Below, piece by piece: positions 1 to 6,810 of a DNA stretch of 7,520 nt. The notes beneath the pieces are model-generated. The model was not told the DNA's origin and ran no database searches. It was given only the letters and a program-made list of their open reading frames with translations. Numbering within the stretch: the stretch's first letter is position 1; each line of letters starts with the position of its first letter. The position numbers and the translations under genes were made by a program. The DNA is from CAZPUS01 sp964589825 (lineage in GTDB: Bacteria > Fibrobacterota > Chitinivibrionia > Chitinivibrionales > WJKA01): the NCBI GenBank assembly GCA_964589825.1, contig CAZPUS010000071.1, positions 1 through 7,520 on the forward strand, written 5' to 3'.

Positions 1-1250
1 TCGGTCTGGTCGTATTTATTGCCAACAGAAACGATCCCGTAACCGCTCAGTCACAAGCGAAAAAAATCGTTAAAGGACTTTCCGGTTCCAATCGACCGTC
101 ACAAAAAACACGCCTTCAGATTTCCCGTCTTCTTCATCTCTATCCGCCCCGGCTGACACATGCCCGGGACACACTCTACCTGAGTGAAAACCCGGTGGTA
201 CTTCATTATTCGCTGAACACCTACCTGCAGGACTATACCCGTACATTGCTGCGACGATATCATCCGCGCTACGGCGCGGCGGTTGCACTCGAGCCCGCAA
301 CTGGCAGGATTCTCGCCATGGTATCATATACCAATCCTCAGCAGCGCTCCCGGTCATCCAATCTGTGTACCGAATCGTGTTTTCCCGCAGCATCTCTGTT
401 CAAGATAATTACCGCCGCCGCCTACTTTGAAGAGAAAAATGTGCGTCCTGAGCAACATGTCAAAATCAGGGGAAGAAATCACACACTCTATCTTTCTCAG
501 CTTGAAAAGCAGCTCACACATTACCGCACCCTTACATTCGAAAATGCCTTTGCCTATTCGATCAATCCGGTATTCGGACGAATCGGAATACATACGCTCG
601 GTGTAGAAACCCTGCATGAGTATGGCGAACGCTTCGGGTTCAATGCATACATCCCCTTCACTCTTCCGGTTGCGCATTCCACCATGCTGCAGCCCGACTC
701 GGCATTCAATATCGCGGAGCTCGCCTCGGGGTTTAATGCTCAAACCGAACTCACTCCCCTGCATGCCGCACTTATTTCTGCGGCTTTGGTCAATGACGGC
801 ACGATAATGCAGCCGTTGCTGCTGGACAGTGTCACCACGAAAAAAAAGAATGAAAAAATCTACGATGCACAACCGGCTGCATGGAAAACGCAAATACTCT
901 CGCGGCAGACAATCGGGGATCTTTCCACATGTATGCAGCAGGTTCCTCGATACGGAACCGCACGAAGTGCATTCCGGTATGTCAAACGCTCGTTTCGATT
1001 CAACAATATCGACTACGGCGGCAAAACCGGCTCTATCAACAAGGACAATCTGGGTAAGGTCGACTGGTTCAGCGGCTTTGCAACCCACAAAAGCGACAGC
1101 GCCCAACAGATCGCAGTGGGAGTGGTAACGGTACACGGTGAATACTGGACCGTGCATTCGAGTTTCGTGGGTGCCGAAATCATGCGAAACTATATCCGCC
1201 ACCTGCAGAAACAACAGGAGGCATCCAGAAACCGCATGAACGAAAAATAG
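1..1250 (+). CDS. Penicillin-binding transpeptidase, 5' end missing
   Basis: This is the C-terminal part of a serine acyl-enzyme transpeptidase that would cross-link peptidoglycan outside the cytoplasmic membrane. The frame is open from position 3 to the TAG at 1248-1250 (415 codons) with no stop, so the true start is left of the window. The GTG at 195 is internal. All three catalytic motifs are present: SLFK (SxxK) at 393-404, SIN (SxN) at 558-566 and KTG at 1023-1031. The block GAAVALEPATGRILAMVSY, just before SxxK, is typical of the transpeptidase fold. The first visible residues (GLVVFIANRND) look like the end of a membrane anchor followed by a basic juxtamembrane stretch. If so, only about 60 residues separate anchor and catalytic domain, so there is no room for a glycosyltransferase or a full class B dimerisation domain. 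The protein class is secure; the subfamily and the cellular role (elongation, division or sporulation-like) are not. Confidence 0.9.
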   Translation, partial: GLVVFIANRNDPVTAQSQAKKIVKGLSGSNRPSQKTRLQISRLLHLYPPRLTHARDTLYLSENPVVLHYSLNTYLQDYTRTLLRRYHPRYGAAVALEPATGRILAMVSYTNPQQRSRSSNLCTESCFPAASLFKIITAAAYFEEKNVRPEQHVKIRGRNHTLYLSQLEKQLTHYRTLTFENAFAYSINPVFGRIGIHTLGVETLHEYGERFGFNAYIPFTLPVAHSTMLQPDSAFNIAELASGFNAQTELTPLHAALISAALVNDGTIMQPLLLDSVTTKKKNEKIYDAQPAAWKTQILSRQTIGDLSTCMQQVPRYGTARSAFRYVKRSFRFNNIDYGGKTGSINKDNLGKVDWFSGFATHKSDSAQQIAVGVVTVHGEYWTVHSSFVGAEIMRNYIRHLQKQQEASRNRMNEK

Positions 1251-1270
1251 CCGCCGGCACACGATCGGCT
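1243..1270 (-). terminator. Possible intrinsic terminator of the cobamide operon
   Basis: On the minus strand, AGCCG (1270-1266) can pair with CGGCT (1253-1249) around a 12-nt loop. The second arm is followed immediately by A and five T residues (1248-1243). It lies about 70 nt past the stop of the last minus-strand gene and overlaps the end of the plus-strand gene. The stem is only 5 bp and the loop is long, so this is a weak candidate chosen partly for its position. Confidence 0.33.
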
Positions 1271-1324
1271 GCGAATACCACACTTCCGCGATTAAAACCC
1301 GCAGCGCGTCATTTCTTTGTTTTC
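1268..1324 (+). terminator. Possible intrinsic terminator of the penicillin-binding gene
   Basis: On the plus strand, GCTGCG (1268-1273) can pair with CGCAGC (1300-1305) around a 26-nt loop. A T-rich tail (catttctttgtttt, 1311-1324) follows a few bases later. It begins 18 nt after the TAG of the penicillin-binding gene. The long loop, the gap before the T tract and the interrupted T tract make this a low-confidence call. The rest of the convergent gap 1251-1338 shows nothing else recognisable. Confidence 0.27.
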
Positions 1325-1338
1325 CTCTACAGTGTCGC

Positions 1339-3915
1339 CTATTTCGAAAGTCCCATTGCAGCATACATGCGTGGGATATCACAGCTGCTTCGCATTATAT
1401 CAGCAACCCGGTCTATGGCTGCATCCTGATCATACACCGCACATACTTCATGCAGGGGCGCGTATCCTTTACGTTGCCGGGCCCTGTCAATAAACCAGCG
1501 TCTGAATTCATCCGCATCAAAAATACCGTGCATATAGCATCCCCAGCAATTGCTCCCTTTCTGACGTCCCCCACCGTCGGTGGATGCTTCGTGCGAGGTA
1601 ATTACCGGTGTTACGTTACTGCCGAATACGGTATACCCATAATGAATTTCGTAACCGTGTACCGGAAGCTGCGCGTCCATAAAAGTGCCTTTTACACGTG
1701 TGAGCGTTTTTTCATCACCATATTCGGAACGAATATCAAGAAGCCCCAGCGTCACGATCGGCTCCTGTCCCGATTCACACACAGTGGTTCCGAGCATCTG
1801 ATACCCGCCGCAGATTCCGACAATTTCCTTACGCCGATTCTGCGACACTTCTTTCAATTTGTCTGCAAATCCCTGTGCCTGTAAAAAGGCATAATCGGCA
1901 GATACATTTTTTGATCCCGGGATAATAATCACATCGAGAGAATCAAGCTGAAACGGTTCGGTCACGACGACGATCTCCGTATCCGGCTCAATTCTGAGTG
2001 CATCCATATCGGTAAAATTAGACACATGAGGCAGCTGTATCATCCCTATACGCACCTTTTCCGTACTCCCGGTCTCCTCATTTGCCGAGCAGTAATCGAT
2101 CCCGACCGAATCCTCCTCCGCAATTGCGATGGAATGGATATATTTGACGGTACCGAGCACGGGTTTTTTCGTATACCGTTCTACATAGGAATACGCAGAT
2201 CCGAGAAGTTGTGCATCTCCCCGAAATTTGTTCACTATAAGTCCGGCAAGCATACGACGCTCCCACTCCTGCATCGTGTCAAGTATACCAATAAAAGATG
2301 CAAACACACCGCCCCGGTCAATATCACCCACAAGAAATGTTGCCGCTTCGGCATATGCGGCCATAGGCATATTGACGATATCGTGATGTTTCAGATTTAT
2401 CTCTCCCACGCTTCCCGCCCCTTCACACACCATTATTTCATGCTCTGCCGCAAGACTGTCGTAGGCCTGTCTGACAGTTGCATTTATTTTCTTTTTATAC
2501 GAAGAGTACGTGTCTGCCTTCATAACGCCGACGGATTTTCCCATCAGCATTACTTCGGAGCCGTCATCCTGTTTTGGTTTGAGCAACACGGGATTCATTC
2601 GCACATCAGGCCGTAACCTGCACGCCTGCGCCTGTACAACCTGAGCTCTTCCCATCTCCTTTCCGTCATGCGTCACAAATGAATTAAGGGACATATTCTG
2701 CGCCTTGAAACATCCTGCATCGAATCCGTCCTGCAAAAGTATGCGACACATCGCTGCTGTGAGTACACTCTTTCCTGCATGCGAGGAAGTACCCACAAAC
2801 ATGCATGCCGGTCTCTTTTTGAAGGCCTTCATGTGAGCACAATCGCCGGACGGGTTGAGTTCCCGTTGCAGCGCGTTGATCAGCGCGGCCTGTTCTTTAC
2901 GGTTTCTCACTGCGACTCTGAACCATGTCGAATCGAGTCCGGTATAATTTGCACAATTGCGTACGGCAACACCCCGATCCAGCAAGGCCTTGTAGAAGTG
3001 TTGAGGATTGTTAACTCCCTTACATATCCGGCACAACAGATAATTTGCCGCAGCGGAATATACCGATAACTGGGGAAAAGCGGACAAACTGTTCCGGAGC
3101 TCGTGCCTTCGTGCCGTTATCCACTCACGGCTTTTGCAAATAAATTCACTATCCTGCAGCGCATGCCATCCCACTTCCAGTGCAAGTGTGTTTACCGACC
3201 AGAACGGCTGCAGGTGCGCAATGGCATCCGCCAGGTGTACAGGGGCAATCCCGACTCCCATGCGCAATCCCGGAAGTGCAAATATCTTTGTCAGCGAATG
3301 CATCACGATAATATTGTTGAATTCGCTTGTGGAGAACGATTTAAAATGTGGTACGAATTCCCCGAATGCTTCATCGATTACAAATATGGTGCGGGGGAAT
3401 TCTTTTACAAGAGCAATCACTTCGTCGTAGTCAAGAAGGCCGCCATCAGGATTATTGGGATGCCCCAGAAAAACCATTTCCCTGTTTGTCAACTTTTCGG
3501 CAAGTGCACGGTAATCGATATGAAAAGTATTCTCTGGTTTATTAAAAAGATAGTCTATATCCATTTGATACTGTTGTGCCCAGTACTCATAATCAAGATA
3601 GGCCGGTACCGGGATCACTGCACGGGAAAGACCGCATGCGCGTGGAAGCAGACTTATAAGCTCCGACGTCCCGTTACAGACCACGATACGCTCCTGCGGT
3701 ACACCGTAGTATCGCGCGGCGATACGTTTCATATTGCGGCCTGCGGGATCCGGATAGTGTGCACACGATCCTATTGCCGAATTGATTACCGGGCGAACCC
3801 AATCTGGAAAACCGCAGGGATTGATATTTGCAGAAAAATCGATAACGTCTCCTGTGCCGGAACCGGTTGTTCCTGATTGCCTCTTTATATGACCGCCGTG
3901 AATATTCTCTCTCAT
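1339..3915 (-). CDS. cobD-cobQ: CobD-CobQ fusion: threonine-phosphate decarboxylase / cobyric acid synthase
   Basis: This cytoplasmic bifunctional enzyme of cobamide synthesis has 858 residues in one uninterrupted frame. Residues 1-~355 are a fold-type I PLP enzyme of the CobD/CobC family. The evidence is the family opening IHGGHI and DFSANINP (26-33), NGTSELI, HPNNPDGG (152-159), VIDEAF with Asp181, and SLTKIFALPGLRMG with the predicted PLP lysine at 210. It should convert L-threonine phosphate to (R)-1-amino-2-propanol phosphate. Residues 362-858 (497 aa) are a full-length CobQ/CbiP. It has the P-loop GTSSHAGKS (375-383), FKAQNMSLNS (403-412), GRAQ, VCEGAGS (496-502) and DIDRGG (531-536). 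The type 1 amidotransferase domain has GICGGYQMLG with the nucleophile Cys702, and His796 in GCYMHGIF. CobQ amidates the corrin side chains using glutamine and ATP. Both halves keep their key residues and normal lengths, joined by a linker of about ten residues. The ATG at 3915 is supported by AGGA six bases upstream and by the family N-terminus. Confidence 0.93.
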   Translation of the reverse strand: MRENIHGGHIKRQSGTTGSGTGDVIDFSANINPCGFPDWVRPVINSAIGSCAHYPDPAGRNMKRIAARYYGVPQERIVVCNGTSELISLLPRACGLSRAVIPVPAYLDYEYWAQQYQMDIDYLFNKPENTFHIDYRALAEKLTNREMVFLGHPNNPDGGLLDYDEVIALVKEFPRTIFVIDEAFGEFVPHFKSFSTSEFNNIIVMHSLTKIFALPGLRMGVGIAPVHLADAIAHLQPFWSVNTLALEVGWHALQDSEFICKSREWITARRHELRNSLSAFPQLSVYSAAANYLLCRICKGVNNPQHFYKALLDRGVAVRNCANYTGLDSTWFRVAVRNRKEQAALINALQRELNPSGDCAHMKAFKKRPACMFVGTSSHAGKSVLTAAMCRILLQDGFDAGCFKAQNMSLNSFVTHDGKEMGRAQVVQAQACRLRPDVRMNPVLLKPKQDDGSEVMLMGKSVGVMKADTYSSYKKKINATVRQAYDSLAAEHEIMVCEGAGSVGEINLKHHDIVNMPMAAYAEAATFLVGDIDRGGVFASFIGILDTMQEWERRMLAGLIVNKFRGDAQLLGSAYSYVERYTKKPVLGTVKYIHSIAIAEEDSVGIDYCSANEETGSTEKVRIGMIQLPHVSNFTDMDALRIEPDTEIVVVTEPFQLDSLDVIIIPGSKNVSADYAFLQAQGFADKLKEVSQNRRKEIVGICGGYQMLGTTVCESGQEPIVTLGLLDIRSEYGDEKTLTRVKGTFMDAQLPVHGYEIHYGYTVFGSNVTPVITSHEASTDGGGRQKGSNCWGCYMHGIFDADEFRRWFIDRARQRKGYAPLHEVCAVYDQDAAIDRVADIMRSSCDIPRMYAAMGLSK

Positions 3916-3920
3916 ATTGT

Positions 3921-3925
3921 TTCCT
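3921..3925 (-). promoter_or_regulatory. Ribosome binding site of the CobD-CobQ fusion gene
   Basis: AGGA (3925-3922) lies six bases before the ATG at 3915 on the minus strand, inside the 49-nt spacer after cbiB. It fixes the start of the fusion. No comparable site precedes the internal Met362 (ATG at 2832-2830), where the CobQ half begins, so separate initiation of CobQ is not suggested. Confidence 0.65.
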
Positions 3926-3964
3926 GTGTGTTGTCAATGAATCCACTTTTTGCACCCGCGTGTA

Positions 3965-4957
3965 TCATAGTACACCATACAGCAGCAGTACCGCACTACA
4001 ACATACCACCATACAAACCATGCTCACATACATAAGCAAACGGGCTTGTGAAAAATGGTCCTCTTGTATTTCATTTTCACTGAATGCGGTGCCGATCACC
4101 GGCTTCTCATGCCGAACACCAAAATACATAGCCGACCCGCCGAAGGATATCCCGAGAGCCCCCGCCACCGCAGCTTCTCCATGGGCCGAATTGGGACTTT
4201 CATGATGGAACCGCTCACGTATCACGGTCCGCAAGGCATCAGCTGCGTTTTTGCCCGTAAATAATGCAGCCAGCGGTACAATAAAAAAGCCGGCAATACG
4301 GGCGGGAATAAATGCTGCGACATCGTCCGCCCGGGCAGCCACCCTGCCGAAATATCGATAGCGGTCGTTTCGATAGCCGACCATCGAATCGAGGGTGCTT
4401 ATCGCTTTATAACCCATTGCACATACCGCTCCGCCAATGGTAATGTACAAAAGGGGGGCGATAATTGCGTCGGTTATATTTTCTGAAACCGTTTCGATCG
4501 AGGTGCGGATAATTGCGGTCCGGTCCATCTGCGACGTGTCACGGCTTACCAGCATCGAAAGCCGGTGTCGCGCCTCGGTGAGGCCATTTTCTCTCAGAGC
4601 CGTAACGACACCGCCGCTGTAGTCTCCGAGACTGCGCGTGGAGAGTACAAAATAGCAGAGTATGGTTTGTGTGGTATACGATATAACCGGATGGATCAGA
4701 CGGCAGAGTGCGATGAGTGCCCACGTGCCTGCCATTACTCCCGTCACTATTACCGTCACCAGAATTAATCCACGATTACGTACTACCGCGGCAGACGCCT
4801 CCCCGGTATAAAGGAATCGCTCCATACGGCTAATTGCCATACCGATCAACCGTACCGGATGCCAGGGCCGCTCGGGATCGCCTGCCAACAAATCGAGCAG
4901 TGTGGCACTAAAGAGTATCGCAATACGCTGAGGGATATCGGGAAGAAAATATTCCAT
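3965..4957 (-). CDS. cbiB: Adenosylcobinamide-phosphate synthase CbiB
   Basis: This is an integral membrane enzyme of 330 residues that attaches aminopropanol phosphate to cobyric acid, giving (adenosyl)cobinamide phosphate. Family blocks are clear in order: LAGDPERPWHPVRLIG (24-39), RSLGDYSGG (108-116), a block at 133-171 with RDTSQMDR, ETVSEN and PLLY, YKAISTLDSMVGYRND (183-198), ARADDVAAFIPARI (208-221) and ESPNSAHGEAAVAGALGI (253-270). Hydrophobic segments lie near 8-26, 62-87, 95-106, 162-182, 220-234 and 305-330. Length is normal for the family. I chose the ATG at 4957. The frame also opens at a TTG at 5026, but that would add 23 non-family residues, 41 nt of coding overlap with the ATPase gene and no good ribosome site. 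It sits 25 nt after the ATPase stop and 49 nt before the CobD-CobQ fusion, which would make both of its substrates. Confidence 0.95.
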   Translation of the reverse strand: MEYFLPDIPQRIAILFSATLLDLLAGDPERPWHPVRLIGMAISRMERFLYTGEASAAVVRNRGLILVTVIVTGVMAGTWALIALCRLIHPVISYTTQTILCYFVLSTRSLGDYSGGVVTALRENGLTEARHRLSMLVSRDTSQMDRTAIIRTSIETVSENITDAIIAPLLYITIGGAVCAMGYKAISTLDSMVGYRNDRYRYFGRVAARADDVAAFIPARIAGFFIVPLAALFTGKNAADALRTVIRERFHHESPNSAHGEAAVAGALGISFGGSAMYFGVRHEKPVIGTAFSENEIQEDHFSQARLLMYVSMVCMVVCCSAVLLLYGVL

Positions 4958-4983
4958 ACTACACTGCGGGCGACGCCCTCCTT
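4958..4983 (-). promoter_or_regulatory. Strong but distant Shine-Dalgarno of cbiB with intervening hairpin
   Basis: Minus-strand AAGGAGG (4983-4977) begins inside the TGA of the ATPase gene but ends 19 nt before the cbiB ATG, which is too far for normal use. Between them lies GGGCGTCGCCC (4978-4968), a GGGC/GCCC stem with a 3-nt loop. Folding would leave AAGGA about ten bases from the ATG, so the hairpin may correct the spacing. This is inference from sequence alone. Confidence 0.5.
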
Positions 4984-5789
4984 CAGGTATGCGCTCCCCG
5001 GCGCATCGCTTCGGTGACAGGAACAACTAACGGACGACCGGAAAGTTTATTTACCTCCACAAGAACCTGTGTATGATAGACTTCTTCGATGCACGAATAG
5101 GTCAACACCTCGTCCGGGGTACCGGTTTTGTAAATCCGACCCTGCTGCATAAGCACTATCCGCTCGCAATATTCTGCCGCGAGATTGAGATCGTGTAATA
5201 CCACAAGCACGGTAAACCCGAGTCGTGTACACAGCGTTTTGATGCTGTCGAGTATCTGGATACGATGCGATATGTCGAGATTCGATATCGGCTCATCAAG
5301 AAGAATTATCTGGGGCTGCTGCACCAATGCTCGTGCAATCTGCACCAACTGGCGCTCTCCGCCGCTTATGGAAGTCAGCTTTTTGTCTTTAAGATGCCAC
5401 ACATCACTCAAACGCATATATTTTTCTATCTGGAGGGCATCTTCACGACTTGAAAAAAACTGCAGGGACTTGTAATACGGAATCCGTCCCAGAGAGACAT
5501 ACTCATATACCGAAATCGGCACCGGATCGACATACTGAGAGACCACCGCAACTTCACTGGCGATCTTGCGCTGTGTCAGTGCATGCATAGCTTCTCCGTT
5601 TATTGCAACCACTCCTTTATCCGGCTTCATTACCCCCGAAAATACCCGCAGCAGAGTCGTTTTCCCCGATCCGTTAGGACCGATAATACCGGTAAATGAA
5701 CCTTTTGCCACACCGTAGGTAATATCGTGCAGCACCGGTGTGTCCCCATAGCCTGCGACAATATTTTCTCCGTGAATAACCGGGCTCAT
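4983..5789 (-). CDS. btuD: Corrinoid-type ABC transporter ATPase (BtuD/FecE family)
   Basis: This 268-residue cytoplasmic ATPase drives the permease encoded just upstream. All nucleotide-binding elements are present: Walker A GPNGSGKTT (37-45), Q-loop Gln85, signature ISGGERQ (141-147), Walker B IILLDEP (161-167) with the catalytic Glu166, D-loop SNLD (169-172) and H-loop His199. The stretch VPISVYEYVSLGRIPY after the Q-loop is typical of importers for iron-siderophores, haem and vitamin B12. The C-terminus runs about 15-20 residues past the usual FecE/BtuD core, which is a normal variation. Its ATG overlaps the permease TGA as ATGA (5789-5786), which points to translational coupling. The family cannot tell corrinoid from iron chelate. 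The corrinoid assignment rests on the adjoining cbiB and cobD-cobQ genes. Confidence 0.92.
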   Translation of the reverse strand: MSPVIHGENIVAGYGDTPVLHDITYGVAKGSFTGIIGPNGSGKTTLLRVFSGVMKPDKGVVAINGEAMHALTQRKIASEVAVVSQYVDPVPISVYEYVSLGRIPYYKSLQFFSSREDALQIEKYMRLSDVWHLKDKKLTSISGGERQLVQIARALVQQPQIILLDEPISNLDISHRIQILDSIKTLCTRLGFTVLVVLHDLNLAAEYCERIVLMQQGRIYKTGTPDEVLTYSCIEEVYHTQVLVEVNKLSGRPLVVPVTEAMRRGAHT

Positions 5790-5806
5790 AACACAACGCT
5801 CCTTTT
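5786..5806 (-). promoter_or_regulatory. Ribosome binding site and ATGA overlap at the permease-ATPase junction
   Basis: AAGGAG (5806-5801), inside the last codons of the permease gene, lies nine bases before the ATPase ATG (5789-5787), which shares bases with the permease TGA (5788-5786). This supports the ATPase start and coupled, roughly matched synthesis of the two subunits. Confidence 0.75.
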
Positions 5807-6796
5807 ATGCAGCGCAAACACAAAGGCAATACCGCCGATAATGCCGGTAATCACCCCCACCGGGAGTTCCATCGGAGCAATAATGGTACGTGCAAGGGTA
5901 TCGCACAGCATAAGAAATGCCGCCCCGCCAAAGAAAGAGGCCACAAGCAATATGCGATAGTCAGGTCCCGTGTACATTCGTATAAAATGAGGTATGAGCA
6001 GACCAACAAAGCCGATTATACCCGCAACCGAAACGCTTATGCCGGTCACCACCGAAGCAATGAGAAACAGTATCCGCTTGGCACGCTCCACGGATACTCC
6101 AAGATGCATTGCTTCCTCTTCTCCGAGGGCAAACGCATTAAGATCTATACAGAAAAAATATGACGCCACCAATGCCGCAATACTTGCACCGAATGAAAGC
6201 CATATAAGTGAAATCCTCGGTTGATCGAGCGAGCCCATTATCCAGAAGAGAATTCCATGCAGGTCTTCGGCACGGGAAATGGAAAGAATAAGCATCACAC
6301 ACGATGAGGCGATAAAACTTATCATCACACCGGTAAGCAGCATATTGTTGGTATGTACCATACCTTTTTTAGTGCTGATGCCGTAGACTGCAACAATAGC
6401 GATAAACGCACCGATAAAACCGCATACCGGAAAGGCGGCACTACCCAACAATGCAGGCAATCCCAATACTACACCGAGGCAGACTCCGAGTGAAGCTCCT
6501 CCCGATATCCCCATGGTATAGGGCTCTACCAGCGGATTACGAAAAATCCCCTGCAGTACGGCACCGGACAGGCTCAGCGCGCCTCCGACAGAGAATCCCA
6601 GAAGCACACGCGGCGCTCGAATGCGCATAAGTATATCCCCGGTCATCGCACTTTGGCCTGATCGCAAAAAGGAAAGTATCTGAGACGGCCCGACCCCGCT
6701 GCTGCCTATGCACAAACCCAAAAAGGCGGCCACCAGTGTCGCGCAGACAATAGCGCCCAGAAGAAGAAACCAGCGTTTCCATATATCTCGATTCAT
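5786..6796 (-). CDS. btuC: Corrinoid-type ABC transporter permease (BtuC/FecCD family)
   Basis: This 336-residue inner-membrane permease would form the homodimeric channel of a type II ABC importer. Family signatures are clear: RAPRVLLGFSVGGALSLSG (60-78), QGIFRNPLVEPYTMGISGGA (82-101), GFVGLLIPHFIRMYTGPDYR (262-281) and LPVGVITGIIGGIAFVFAL (311-329). About ten hydrophobic segments can be seen, beginning at 9-30, as expected for this family. ALGEEEAMHLGV (223-234) matches the cytoplasmic coupling region that contacts the ATPase. It starts 14 nt after the binding-protein stop codon and overlaps the ATPase gene by 4 nt. No Shine-Dalgarno-like sequence precedes its ATG, so translation may depend on ribosomes finishing the upstream gene. 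Substrate is inferred from the neighbours: a corrinoid is most likely, while haem or an iron chelate is possible. Confidence 0.93.
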   Translation of the reverse strand: MNRDIWKRWFLLLGAIVCATLVAAFLGLCIGSSGVGPSQILSFLRSGQSAMTGDILMRIRAPRVLLGFSVGGALSLSGAVLQGIFRNPLVEPYTMGISGGASLGVCLGVVLGLPALLGSAAFPVCGFIGAFIAIVAVYGISTKKGMVHTNNMLLTGVMISFIASSCVMLILSISRAEDLHGILFWIMGSLDQPRISLIWLSFGASIAALVASYFFCIDLNAFALGEEEAMHLGVSVERAKRILFLIASVVTGISVSVAGIIGFVGLLIPHFIRMYTGPDYRILLVASFFGGAAFLMLCDTLARTIIAPMELPVGVITGIIGGIAFVFALHKRSVVL

Positions 6797-6810
6797 AGTA
6801 TGTACAGCGG

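Noticed and set aside
195..197. GTG as start of the penicillin-binding gene
   Set aside because: The frame is open to the left edge with a plausible membrane anchor end and linker, so this codon is an internal valine.
354..1382. 342-codon open frame on the minus strand
   Set aside because: It is antisense to the penicillin-binding gene, which carries SxxK, SxN and KTG in order. The minus frame is Cys- and Arg-rich and has no recognisable motif.
1142..1429. Plus-strand open frame crossing the convergent gap, with AGGAGG at 1216-1221
   Set aside because: There is no ATG, GTG or TTG at a suitable distance from the AGGAGG. The first ATG is far downstream inside the CobQ end, and the translation is not protein-like.
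2026..2616. 196-codon open frame on the plus strand
   Set aside because: It is antisense to the conserved CobQ region and its translation resembles no protein family.
3103..3876. 257-codon open frame on the plus strand
   Set aside because: It lies entirely antisense to the CobD half, is rich in Cys, Arg and His in no family pattern, and the opposite frame has clear catalytic motifs.
3916..3937. TTGACA (minus strand, 3937-3932) as a promoter for cobD-cobQ
   Set aside because: No acceptable -10 box follows at 16-18 nt, and any transcript would start inside the gene. It is probably chance within the spacer.
5024..5026. TTG as start of cbiB
   Set aside because: It would add 23 residues unlike the family and overlap the ATPase gene. 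The ATG at 4957 matches the usual CbiB N-terminus.
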